Source: JASJHI01 sp965371355 (GTDB taxonomy: Bacteria; Actinomycetota; Acidimicrobiia; Acidimicrobiales; Ilumatobacteraceae). Taken from it: DNA of 27,588 nt. This document shows, piece after piece, positions 6,913 to 14,368 of this stretch. The position numbers and the translations under genes are program-made. Each line of letters starts with the position of its first letter. Positions within the stretch are counted from its first letter, which is position 1. The stretch lies in the NCBI GenBank assembly GCA_965371355.1, contig CBDUYD010000020.1:1-27588 (forward strand), written 5' to 3'. Below the pieces are notes generated by a model, which worked only from the letters and a program-made list of their open reading frames with translations, had not been told where the DNA came from and did not search any database.

Positions 6913-8105
6913 TGAAGAGGGAGACCGCGTCGATCCTGCACGCCGATCTCGACTCGTTCTACGCATCGGTCGAGCAGCGCGACGACCCACGGCTGCGCGG
7001 CCGCCCGATCGCCGTCGGGGGTGGCGTCATCCTCGCCGCCAGCTACGAGGCGAAGCGCTACGGCGTGCGTACGGCGATGGTCGGATCACAGGCGCGACAG
7101 CTCTGCCCCGGGCTGATCTTCGTCGAGCCGCGATTCAAGGCGTACACCGAGGCGAGCCGCGCCGTGTTCGAGGTGTTCGACGACACGACGCCGCTCGTCG
7201 AGGGCATCTCGATCGACGAGGCCTTCCTCGATGTCGGCGGGCTCCGCAAGATCTCCGGCACCCCGGCCGAGATCGCCGCCGAGCTCAGGCGTGCGGTGGT
7301 GGAGCGCGTCGGGCTGCCGATCAGTGTCGGCGTCGCCCGCACGAAGTTCCTCGCCAAGGTGGCGAGCGGCGTCTCCAAGCCCGATGGACTGCTCGTGGTC
7401 GAACCCGACCGAGAACTCGAATTCCTCCACCCGTTGCCGGTAGAGCGGCTGTGGGGTGTCGGACGGGTGACCGCCGAGAAGCTCCATGCCCGGGGCATCT
7501 CCACCGTTGGTGAGGTCGCGCAGCTCGACGAGCCGGTTCTGACGTCGATCCTCGGCCGGGCATCGGGCCACCATCTGCACGCGCTCGCCCACAACCGCGA
7601 TCCACGGGTCGTCGCGGTCGGCAAACGGCGCGGTTCGATCGGCTCCCAGCAGGCGCTCGGTCGCCGGCGGCGGACCCGGGCCGAGATCGATGTGGTGCTC
7701 CTGCGGCTCGTCGACCGCATCGCCAGGCGGATGCGCCGCGCCACCAGGGTCGGGCGCACCATCACTCTCCGGTTCCGGTTCGACGACTTCTCGCGGGCCA
7801 CCCGCTCACACTCGCTGGCCCAGCACACCGCGGGTACGCGGACCGTGCACGCCACAGCCGTGGCGCTGCTCGACACAGCCTGGCCGATGATCGAGACCCG
7901 CGGACTGACGCTGCTCGGGGTATCGGTCGGCAACCTGCAGAACGCCGACTCGGTGCAGCTGACGCTCCCCTTCGAGCGTGCCGACATGATCCAACTCGAG
8001 ACGGCGGTCGACGCGGTCCGCGACCGGTTCGGAAGCGCCTCGCTGACCAGCGCCGGCTCGATCGGCACCGACGCAGGATTCACGATGCCGATGCTGCCGG
8101 ACTGA
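6912..8105 (+). CDS. dinB: DNA polymerase IV (Y-family translesion polymerase)
   Basis: The 397-residue protein is an error-prone polymerase that extends past damaged or mismatched DNA. The palm motif ILHADLDSFYASVEQRDDP holds catalytic D12. SIDEAFLDVGG holds D102 and E103. The finger segment ILAASYEAKRYGVRTAM, the helix-hairpin-helix region LWGVGRVTAEKLHARGISTV and the little-finger domain (about 245-360) all follow in the normal order. It ends with LTLPFERADMIQLETAVDAV, but I see no clear QxxLF-type beta-clamp motif beyond LTLPF. The GTG start overlaps the LexA box, so it is likely part of the SOS regulon. The gene is divergent from xylulokinase and ends 12 nt before the convergent AAA+ gene. 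Length and motifs are normal. Confidence 0.93.
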   Translation: MKRETASILHADLDSFYASVEQRDDPRLRGRPIAVGGGVILAASYEAKRYGVRTAMVGSQARQLCPGLIFVEPRFKAYTEASRAVFEVFDDTTPLVEGISIDEAFLDVGGLRKISGTPAEIAAELRRAVVERVGLPISVGVARTKFLAKVASGVSKPDGLLVVEPDRELEFLHPLPVERLWGVGRVTAEKLHARGISTVGEVAQLDEPVLTSILGRASGHHLHALAHNRDPRVVAVGKRRGSIGSQQALGRRRRTRAEIDVVLLRLVDRIARRMRRATRVGRTITLRFRFDDFSRATRSHSLAQHTAGTRTVHATAVALLDTAWPMIETRGLTLLGVSVGNLQNADSVQLTLPFERADMIQLETAVDAVRDRFGSASLTSAGSIGTDAGFTMPMLPD

Positions 8106-8116
8106 GTACGGCTCGA

Positions 8117-10003
8117 CTACTCGGCGACGTCGTCGTAGTGCTCGCCGAAGTCCTGTTCCTTCACCAGCCGGCCGAGCTTGCGGTACTCGCGGGCAACCCC
8201 CATCACGGCGGTCTGCATCGTGATCTCGGTTTCCCCCGCCGCTGCCTGGAAGGCGGCCTGCACGGTGGCGTTGCGGATCGATCCGCCCGACAGCTCGAAG
8301 CGTTCGGCGAGCCAGTCGACATCGACGTCGCCGACCGGGGCCGTCGCCGGCAGGTTGCGGCGCCAGATCGCGGCTCGCTCCACGGCGCCGGGCAGCGCGA
8401 ACGCGACGCGCACGTGGATCCGGCGGAGGAACGCCGAGTCGACGTTCTTCTCGAAGTTCGTCGCCATGATGACGAGCCCGTCGTAGGCCTCGAGGCGCTG
8501 GAGCAGGTACGAGACCTCGATGTTGGCGTACCGGTCGCGGGCATCTTTGACCTCCGACCGCTTTCCGAACAGCGAATCGGCCTCGTCGAAGAAGAGCACC
8601 ATGTTGCCAGCGCTGGCGGCGTCGAAGACCTGTTCGAGGTTCTTCTCGGTCTCGCCGATGTACTTGCTGACGACCGACGACAGGTCGAGCTTGAACACGT
8701 CGAGACCGAGCGCTCCGGCGATGATCTCGGCGGCGAGCGTCTTGCCGGTACCGGACGGCCCCGAGAACAGCGCGACGAGTCCCCTCGACGGCGTCGGCTC
8801 GAAGCCCCACTCGTCGAAGACCTGACTCGCGTGGCGGTAGCGCTCGACGATCGAGTGGAGCAGCTCGAGCCGGTCGGGGCTGAGGACGATGTCGTCCCAC
8901 GTGCGCCTCGGCGGGATCCGGCGGGTGAGCTGGTCGAGTTGTCCGCTCGCCAGCCGCCGAACGGCGGAATCGACGTCTCCGCCCGCCGCCTGCCTTGCCC
9001 GGGCGACCCGGTGCAGCTGATCGAACGTCAGGTGATGGGTTCGCTCGACGTCGTCGCCGAGCGCTGCCGCCCACTCGTCGTCGGTCGGCTCGGTGAGGGG
9101 AGCTGTGATCTCGAGCCGGGCCCGTTCGGGCAGCGCCTCGACCGGGGGACCGCTGCGCGCGGACAACACCCACGAGAGGTGACCGGCGCGCTCGATCCAC
9201 CGCCGGCCCACCGCCGGCAGTGATTCGGTGACCTCGATCAGCACGCCGCGTCCGCTGATCGTCGCCTCGCGGACCAGCGCAGCCCACGCCGCGTCGCCTT
9301 CGGGTGCGGCGCAGCAGAGGAACCGCTCCGAGGTCGATGCGGCACAACCGAACTGTCTCCGACGCATCCGATCGTCGCCGTTGACGATCACGAGGTCGCG
9401 CCTGTCGAGCACGGCGAGCGCGCCGGTCGGCTCCGACATCCATTCGTCGGAATCCAGAACCGCTGTGTCCGCTGGAAGGTCGGGGTCGCGGGACGCGTCG
9501 CCGATCAGCGCCCAGATCACACCGGCGTGAACGGCGATCACGTGATCGGCCCACGGTCCGTCGACGATCAGATCGATGAGTCCCGCATCGCGCAGCGGCG
9601 AACCCTGGGCCGCGGCGACAGGTCCGAGGTGATCGGGGCCCAGGAGCTGCGTGATCGTACCGAGAGTTGCCCGCCGCCGATTGGGATCACCCTGTAGTTC
9701 GCAGAGGAGCTGGAGACAGTTCGGATCGAGCTCCGCAGCGGCGACGACGGCCAGGAGCTCGGCGTGTTCGACCGTCAGGCGTGCGTTCGCGGAGATGATC
9801 GAGAACGGGCTGTCCTCGGCCAGCGAGTCGATGAACGCGGCCTGCGCCGCAGCGACACTCTCGTGGTGGGCGGCAGTGTCGATGCTCCCCTCCTCGCCCT
9901 GCGCGGCAAGTACAGCGCCCCGGCGCGCGAGGAGCGCGCGGCCGTACTCGAACCACGCCGGCGGCGCTCCGGTCGGGGCATGCGTCTCCTCGGCTGTAGC
10001 CAC
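8117..10003 (-). CDS. eCIS-associated AAA+ ATPase
   Basis: About 628 residues. The N-terminal about 370 residues are family-specific, without a motif I recognise. The C-terminal part is one classic AAA+ module: Walker A GPSGTGKT (about 415-422), Walker B VLFFDEADSLFG (about 469-480), sensor-1 asparagine in IMATNFEKN (about 516) and arginine-finger candidates in SAFLRRIHVRVAF. Contractile injection systems of the Afp/PVC type carry an ATPase like this (Afp15/Pvc15), whose member in Photorhabdus is thought to help load cargo or assemble the particle. It diverges from the PAAR-like tip gene, sharing a short 77-nt intergenic region. The GTG at 10003 is preferred over an in-frame TTG at 10015; neither has a clear ribosome-binding site. 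The link to the particle comes from the neighbourhood. Confidence 0.88.
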   Translation of the reverse strand: MATAEETHAPTGAPPAWFEYGRALLARRGAVLAAQGEEGSIDTAAHHESVAAAQAAFIDSLAEDSPFSIISANARLTVEHAELLAVVAAAELDPNCLQLLCELQGDPNRRRATLGTITQLLGPDHLGPVAAAQGSPLRDAGLIDLIVDGPWADHVIAVHAGVIWALIGDASRDPDLPADTAVLDSDEWMSEPTGALAVLDRRDLVIVNGDDRMRRRQFGCAASTSERFLCCAAPEGDAAWAALVREATISGRGVLIEVTESLPAVGRRWIERAGHLSWVLSARSGPPVEALPERARLEITAPLTEPTDDEWAAALGDDVERTHHLTFDQLHRVARARQAAGGDVDSAVRRLASGQLDQLTRRIPPRRTWDDIVLSPDRLELLHSIVERYRHASQVFDEWGFEPTPSRGLVALFSGPSGTGKTLAAEIIAGALGLDVFKLDLSSVVSKYIGETEKNLEQVFDAASAGNMVLFFDEADSLFGKRSEVKDARDRYANIEVSYLLQRLEAYDGLVIMATNFEKNVDSAFLRRIHVRVAFALPGAVERAAIWRRNLPATAPVGDVDVDWLAERFELSGGSIRNATVQAAFQAAAGETEITMQTAVMGVAREYRKLGRLVKEQDFGEHYDDVAE

Positions 10004-10068
10004 GCCGTCAGTCAAGCACGTCCGGGCCGGGTCGCTCCGGATGAACCGGGTCGGGTCCGCGCCGGGGA

Positions 10069-10074
10069 TACCGT
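10069..10074 (+). promoter_or_regulatory. Candidate -10 element for the PAAR-like gene
   Basis: TACCGT lies exactly 6 nt before the GTG start at 10081, with no Shine-Dalgarno, matching the leaderless pattern elsewhere in the window. It sits in the short gap shared with the divergent AAA+ gene. Confidence 0.35.
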
Positions 10075-10080
10075 GGCCGC

Positions 10081-10470
10081 GTGGCCAAGCCCGTCGTCTC
10101 GTCAGCGTCGCTCAGCTGCTCGTTCGGCATGGCGCCGTCGACGCTCTCGGTGATCCCGATGAACCGGGTCAACTTCGAGAACAAGCCGGTGGCGAACATC
10201 ATGGACAACAAGCCGTTCGTCAACATCGCACCGTTCGGATTGTGCAACAGCCTCGCCAACCCGATCACCGCCGCACAGACCGCCGCCGCGCTCGGCGTCC
10301 TCACCCCCGGAACCTGCACCCCGGTGATCCCCGCTCCGTGGACGCCCGGCGCGCCGACCACGCTGGTGGCGAACCAGCCGGTGCTGACCGACTCGTCGAT
10401 CTGCAACTGCGCGTACGGCGGTGTGATCCAGGTCAGCGTCGGTCAGGCGTTCACCGAAGAGGTCAACTGA
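10081..10470 (+). CDS. DUF4280 / PAAR-like spike-tip protein
   Basis: The 129-residue protein fits DUF4280, a PAAR-like family found at the tip of contractile injection spikes. Diagnostic parts are an early CSFGMAPSTLSVIP, the segment ANIMDNKPFVNIAPFGLCNS, the GVLTPGTCTPVIPAPW block and the closing SSICNCAYGGVIQV. Four or more cysteines (C13, C54, C79, C107, C109) are spread as in the family and may bind a metal or form the sharp cone. The protein would sit on the VgrG-like trimer encoded downstream and pierce the target. GTG is the start. It is separated from the sheath gene by about 258 nt, so it may be transcribed on its own or with the operon. Confidence 0.85.
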   Translation: MAKPVVSSASLSCSFGMAPSTLSVIPMNRVNFENKPVANIMDNKPFVNIAPFGLCNSLANPITAAQTAAALGVLTPGTCTPVIPAPWTPGAPTTLVANQPVLTDSSICNCAYGGVIQVSVGQAFTEEVN

Positions 10471-10584
10471 GCCGCAACGCACCCCTACGTCAACCACCGA
10501 TTGATCCGACAACGCAAGGCGGGAACATCTGTCACCCCCGGGGCATTTATTCGCGCGCCTCTTCCCCCGTGTGACCAGGGGTGC

Positions 10585-10590
10585 TACGTT
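10585..10590 (+). promoter_or_regulatory. Weak candidate promoter of the structural operon
   Basis: In the 258-nt gap between the tip gene and the sheath gene, TACGTT (10585-10590) lies 17 nt after TTCCCC (10562-10567), acceptable spacing but a poor -35. It would give a leader of about 130 nt. No other motif in the gap is convincing. Confidence 0.2.
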
Positions 10591-10728
10591 CGTTCTACGG
10601 CCGCCGCTCGGGTGATCGTCGGGAAGGGCGATGCACTTCTGTCGACGTCGAGGTGGGGGCAACAGAAAACGGGGGCGACTTGGCTCGGTTCCGTGTCGAT
10701 ACGTCCGAGATCATTATTGGGAGGATCT

Positions 10729-12291
10729 GTGCCGAGTTATACGACCCCGGGTGTCTACGTCGAAGAAGTTGCTTCGTCGAGTGCCACCTTGTCCGCCGGG
10801 AACACCGCAGTAGCGGCGTTCGTCGGCTTCACCGCGAAAGCGCCGAAGGACGATCCGGCCGACCCGGACGGCCTCAAGCCGCGCCTGGTCACCAACTGGA
10901 CCCAGTTCGAGGGCCTCTACGGCGGGTTCACGCCCGGCGCGATGCTGCCGATGTCGGTCTACGGCTTCTTCCTCAACGGCGGGAGCATGGCCTACATCGT
11001 GCGCATCCCGCACACCGAGCCGTCGACCGATCCGGGCCAGTTGGAGCTGGTCTCCGGTGACCGGGCCCTCGGTCCGGCCGTCGAGTTCACCACGCTCGAG
11101 CCGAACGCCGACGTCACGGTCACGGTGATCCCCGAACCGACCGCGGACGGTGCCGCCGACGACGCGCCGCCCACATTCGAGGTGCTCGTCGCCGAGGGCG
11201 CGGACGAGCCGGAGGTCTACACGGCCGTCACGCTCGGGGGCATTTCCGACACGATCAACGCGACGTCGACCAAGGTCAAGGTCGAGACGAGGATCGACGT
11301 CGATCAACTGGCCTCCGACCTGCAGACCATCCCTACAGGCAGCTTCGATATCGAACCGGCCGAACCGACACCGGTTGCCGTTCCGGGCCGGGCGTTCAAC
11401 GGCTCCGAGTCGGCCCGCACAGGCATCAGCGGCCTCACGATCGCCGACGACGTCACGATGGTGATGGTCCCCGACCTGATCACCGCTGCCACGCAGGACG
11501 ACGGATCGGTCGATCTGGGCATGTGGAAGTCGGTGCAGTTGGCGCTGATCAACCATTGCGAGGGCCAGGCGAACCGCATGGCCGTGCTCGATTCGCCACC
11601 GGGGATGACGCCCCAACAGATCAAGGAGTGGCGCAGCGATATCGCCATGTACGACTCGGCGTTCGCCGCGCTGTACTACCCGTGGATCGAGGTCGAGAAT
11701 CCGGCGCCGGTCAACGGCGATACCTCGGTGATGGTTCCTCCGTCGGGTCATCTCGCCGGCATCTGGTCGCGTACCGACGACACGCGAGGCGTGTGGAAGG
11801 CACCCGCCAACGAGGTCGTGCGAGGTGCGCTCAACGTCGAAGTCGAGATCACCAAGGCCGAGCAGGGACTCCTCAACCCGATCGGCATCAACTGCATCCG
11901 GCCGTTCGGCACACAGGGCATCCGGGTGTGGGGTGCGCGCACCCTCACCTCGAACACCGACTGGACCTACATCAACGTGCGGCGACTGTTCAACATGATC
12001 GAGACCACGATCATGAACGGCACCCAGTACGCGGTCTTCGAGCCGAACGACCAGAAGCTGTGGGAAGGGCTGAAGCGCACGGTCAGCTCGTTCCTGCGCG
12101 GTCTGTGGCGCGACGGTGCACTCTTCGGGGCCACCGCCGAGCAGGCGTTCTTCGTCAAGTGCGACGAGGAGACGAATCCACCCGATTCCATCGATCAGGG
12201 CAAGGTGATCGTCGAGGTCGGCATCGCACCGGTGAAGCCCGCCGAATTCGTGATCTTCCGGATCAGCCAGTTGAAGGACGAGTCCGCCTGA
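10729..12291 (+). CDS. Contractile tail sheath protein
   Basis: The 520-residue protein forms the contractile outer sheath of the particle. The N-terminus PSYTTPGVYVEEVASSSATL is the typical phage and eCIS sheath start, which threads between neighbours. The C-terminal sheath domain has NCIRPFGTQGIRVWGARTL, then YINVRRLFNMIETTIMNGTQ and KRTVSSFLRGLWRDGALFG, ending with a GIAPVKPAEFVIFRISQ strand. The middle (about 110-200, Asp/Glu/Thr-rich) is a variable surface domain. The GTG at 10729 has a strong GGGAGG five nt upstream. Upstream in-frame codons to 10501 lack sheath homology. Only one sheath gene is present, unlike the three paralogues of Afp or PVC. Confidence 0.95.
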   Translation: MPSYTTPGVYVEEVASSSATLSAGNTAVAAFVGFTAKAPKDDPADPDGLKPRLVTNWTQFEGLYGGFTPGAMLPMSVYGFFLNGGSMAYIVRIPHTEPSTDPGQLELVSGDRALGPAVEFTTLEPNADVTVTVIPEPTADGAADDAPPTFEVLVAEGADEPEVYTAVTLGGISDTINATSTKVKVETRIDVDQLASDLQTIPTGSFDIEPAEPTPVAVPGRAFNGSESARTGISGLTIADDVTMVMVPDLITAATQDDGSVDLGMWKSVQLALINHCEGQANRMAVLDSPPGMTPQQIKEWRSDIAMYDSAFAALYYPWIEVENPAPVNGDTSVMVPPSGHLAGIWSRTDDTRGVWKAPANEVVRGALNVEVEITKAEQGLLNPIGINCIRPFGTQGIRVWGARTLTSNTDWTYINVRRLFNMIETTIMNGTQYAVFEPNDQKLWEGLKRTVSSFLRGLWRDGALFGATAEQAFFVKCDEETNPPDSIDQGKVIVEVGIAPVKPAEFVIFRISQLKDESA

Positions 12292-12322
12292 GGGCGGCCG
12301 AGACGAGTAGAGAGGCGGCAAC

Positions 12323-12775
12323 ATGCCAACAACAGAAGTAGGAGAAGTAAAGGACGTCGAACTCGTCGGTTCGTGGTTCAGTGTCGAACTCGACAACGGA
12401 ATCGAGGGCCACTTCAGCGAGGCCGGCGGGCTGGCTGTCGACGTCGAGGTGGTCGAGTTCACCGACGCCAAGACCGACACGACTACACGCAAGCGGCCGG
12501 GGACCACCAAGTACGGCGAGATCACGCTCAAGCGGACGCTCACTCCGGACAAGTCGTTCTGGGACTGGGCGAAGAAGATCCGCGACGGCAACATGGAATA
12601 CCGCACCAACGGTGCGATAGTCGTCTTCGACATGGCAGGTACCGAGCTCGGACGCTGGTCGATCACAAACGTCTGGCCGTCGAACTGGTCGGCGTCCGAC
12701 CTCGACGTCGGCTCCGACGATCTCATGCAGGAAGACATCACGCTGCAGTGCGAGATGCTCGAACGAGTGAAGTGA
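12323..12775 (+). CDS. Inner tail tube protein 1 (gp19/Afp1-type)
   Basis: The 150-residue protein has the T4 gp19-like tube fold pattern: VELVGSWFSVELDNGIEGHF, then AGGLAVDVEVVEF, the loop RKRPGTTKYGEITLKRTLT and the ending WPSNWSASDLDVGSDDLMQE plus a final strand. Hexamers of this family stack to form the inner tube that the sheath drives out. It lies 31 nt after the sheath gene and 7 nt before the second tube gene. Compared with the second copy, the key block is conserved (KRPGTTKYGE versus KRAGKPKYSE), so the two are paralogues. An AGAGG-type ribosome-binding site precedes the ATG. As the first tube gene after the sheath it is the likely main tube subunit, by inference. Confidence 0.92.
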   Translation: MPTTEVGEVKDVELVGSWFSVELDNGIEGHFSEAGGLAVDVEVVEFTDAKTDTTTRKRPGTTKYGEITLKRTLTPDKSFWDWAKKIRDGNMEYRTNGAIVVFDMAGTELGRWSITNVWPSNWSASDLDVGSDDLMQEDITLQCEMLERVK

Positions 12776-12782
12776 GGGTCCG

Positions 12783-13229
12783 ATGAGCACGACACGCGAA
12801 CATGACGACGATTTCCAGGGTTCCTTCTTCGCCTTCGAGATGGACGGCGTAACGATGGCCTGGTTCACCGGCTGCAGCGGGCTCTCGATCGAGTTCGATG
12901 TCGTCGACTTCAAGGAGGGCAGCGGCGGCACGATCGTGCAACGCAAGCGCGCCGGTAAGCCGAAGTACTCCGAGGTCGTACTGAAGCGCGGGCTGACCAC
13001 CGACAAGGCGCTCCACGACTGGTTCAAGGAGGTGACCGACGCCAGCTCGGCAACGCCGTACAAGACCGGCTCGATCGTCATCTACGACCGGCTCCAGCAG
13101 GAGGCGGCGCGGTTCAACCTCGAGCAGTGCTGGCCATCGAAGTTGTCGGTGTCCGACCTCAGCGCGGGCTCCGACGATGTGATGGTCGAGGAGATGACCA
13201 TCCAGCACGAGTTCCTCGATTGGGTCTGA
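12783..13229 (+). CDS. Tail tube protein 2 (gp19/Afp5-type)
   Basis: This is a 148-residue gp19-like tube protein, a paralogue of the preceding one. FFAFEMDGVTMAWFTGCSGL matches the usual start of such proteins, followed by VQRKRAGKPKYSEVVLKRGL and the closing WPSKLSVSDLSAGSDDVMVE. eCIS particles use a main tube protein plus one or more variants that cap or connect the tube to the baseplate. This copy may be such an adaptor or a second tube layer. A GAGGG ribosome-binding site precedes the ATG, and the gene overlaps nothing. Which paralogue forms the bulk tube cannot be told from sequence alone. Confidence 0.9.
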   Translation: MSTTREHDDDFQGSFFAFEMDGVTMAWFTGCSGLSIEFDVVDFKEGSGGTIVQRKRAGKPKYSEVVLKRGLTTDKALHDWFKEVTDASSATPYKTGSIVIYDRLQQEAARFNLEQCWPSKLSVSDLSAGSDDVMVEEMTIQHEFLDWV

Positions 13230-13236
13230 TCCGCCG

Positions 13237-13716
13237 ATGGCAGGTCTGCGCACCGAGTTCTCGTTCGTCCTCCCGAAGGGGTTCGTCGCCGACGACGGCA
13301 CGCTCCATCGCGAGGGCACGATGCGTCTCGCCACGGCCCGTGACGAGATCGAACCGCTGCGCGACCGCACCATCGACGGCCCCGACGACCCCTATCTGAC
13401 GATCCTGGTGCTCGCCAGGGTGGTCACCGAGATCGGACAGCTGCCGTCGGTCGGGATCCCTCAGATCGAGGGGCTGTTCGCCGCCGATCTGGCGTTTCTG
13501 CAGGACCTCTACGGCATCATCAACTTCGGCGACCAGGCAGACGTCGAGGCGCTGCAGGCGAGTGTCCTCCCACCCGACGACGAAGCGCTCGTCGATGAGG
13601 CGGACCCCGCGGTCGACGAGCCCACCGAGGGCTCCGACGTCCCGGCGCCCGATGCTTCATCGATGCCTCCGCGCCGCGGCCGGATCGAAGAGGTCGCGCG
13701 CACGGGGTCGGGGTAG
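13237..13716 (+). CDS. Conserved eCIS/phage tail protein in the tail-assembly-chaperone position
   Basis: The 159-residue protein starts LRTEFSFVLPKGFVADDGTL and continues with HREGTMRLATARDEIEPLRD, a pattern I associate with small proteins encoded right after tube genes in eCIS loci. The helical middle (PYLTILVLARVVTEIGQLPS, then IEGLFAADLAFLQDLYGIIN) looks like a phage tail assembly chaperone core. Such proteins are thought to bind or position the tape measure or tube subunits. From about residue 105 the tail is acidic and disordered (repeated DEAD/DEPTEGSD-like), ending in a basic RRGRIEEVAR piece. The start has no clear ribosome-binding site but follows the tube stop by only 7 nt. The role is inferred from position. 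Confidence 0.7.
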   Translation: MAGLRTEFSFVLPKGFVADDGTLHREGTMRLATARDEIEPLRDRTIDGPDDPYLTILVLARVVTEIGQLPSVGIPQIEGLFAADLAFLQDLYGIINFGDQADVEALQASVLPPDDEALVDEADPAVDEPTEGSDVPAPDASSMPPRRGRIEEVARTGSG

Positions 13717-13740
13717 CGGCGGCTCGTCGCGGAGCGCGCG

Positions 13741-13914
13741 GTGAAGCTGTACCCGGAAGACTCGCTGTGGAGCGAGATCACCTATCTCGCGTACCATCTG
13801 CACTGGGACATCGACGCGCTCCTCGACCTCGAGCATCCCGACCGGGCCCGCCTGATCGGGTTCGTCGCCGACATGAACGAACGAGCGTGGGAGGCGTTGG
13901 CCGATGTCCAATGA
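13741..13914 (+). CDS. Small DUF6760-like eCIS protein
   Basis: This is a 57-residue gene read directly from the sequence. The start is GTG with GGAG seven nt upstream. The protein begins LYPEDSLWSEITYLAYHLHW and continues DIDALLDLEHPDRARLIGF, closely resembling the small proteins encoded between tail genes in many eCIS and related phage-tail loci (DUF6760), a run of helices with conserved aromatic residues and the LxLEHxDR segment. Its stop overlaps the start of the third tube-type gene by 11 nt, showing tight coupling. The function is unknown. By analogy with phage G/GT pairs, it may work with the preceding gene as a second assembly chaperone. Confidence 0.75.
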   Translation: MKLYPEDSLWSEITYLAYHLHWDIDALLDLEHPDRARLIGFVADMNERAWEALADVQ

Positions 13915-14368
13915 CTCCTTCGACGCACAACGCGTCTCGTCGGCGACGTTCCTGTTCGAGATCGACGGACTCGAGATCGGTCGCTTCATGGAGGTGAGCG
14001 GTCTCGAGGTGAGCATCGAGACCGAGGACGTCAGCGAAGGTGGGCAGAACGGATTCGTGCACAAGTTGCCGGGCCGCATGTCGTGGCCGAACATCACCCT
14101 CAAGCGCGGGATCACCCAGAACGACGCGCTGCTGACGTGGTTGCACGAGGTGTCCGGCGAGCAGTTCGCCGCGGCCGGTAGCCAACTCAAGCGAAAGGGC
14201 GCGGCAATCACGCTGCTCGGTCCGGGCGGCGAGCGGCTGAGGGCGTGGGAGTTCGAAGATGCGTTCCCGGTGAAGTGGACGGGTCCGAGCTTCGCGGTCA
14301 CCTCGACGGACATGGCCGTCGAGGAGTTGGAGATCACGCACCACGGATTCCGGGCTCGTGACTACTGA
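13904..14368 (+). CDS. Tail tube-type protein 3 (gp19-like)
   Basis: The 154-residue protein is a third gp19-like protein, diverged from the other two. SSATFLFEIDGLEIGRFMEV is followed by SGLEVSIETEDVSEGG. HKLPGRMSWPNITLKRGITQ replaces the KRxG-xxKY loop, and AFPVKWTGPSFAVTSTDMAV closes the fold. In eCIS loci such a third copy often sits just before the baseplate genes and is a candidate for the tube-to-baseplate adaptor. The ATG lies inside the end of the previous gene, and the stop overlaps the next gene by 11 nt, so translation is likely coupled. The exact place in the particle is inferred. Confidence 0.88.
   Translation: MSNDSFDAQRVSSATFLFEIDGLEIGRFMEVSGLEVSIETEDVSEGGQNGFVHKLPGRMSWPNITLKRGITQNDALLTWLHEVSGEQFAAAGSQLKRKGAAITLLGPGGERLRAWEFEDAFPVKWTGPSFAVTSTDMAVEELEITHHGFRARDY

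Noticed and set aside
5542..6915. 457-codon plus-strand frame opposite xylulokinase
   Set aside because: It is antisense to conserved FGGY motifs and would run into the LexA box and polymerase IV start.
7806..9554. 582-codon Arg-rich frame overlapping DNA polymerase IV and the AAA+ gene
   Set aside because: It is a frame-shifted reading of the AAA+ gene strand; composition is dominated by Arg and the AAA+ frame holds Walker motifs.
10714..12795. 693-codon open frame on the minus strand opposite the sheath and tube genes
   Set aside because: It lies antisense to two clearly homologous tail genes and its translation shows no family motif, as expected for high-GC antisense frames.
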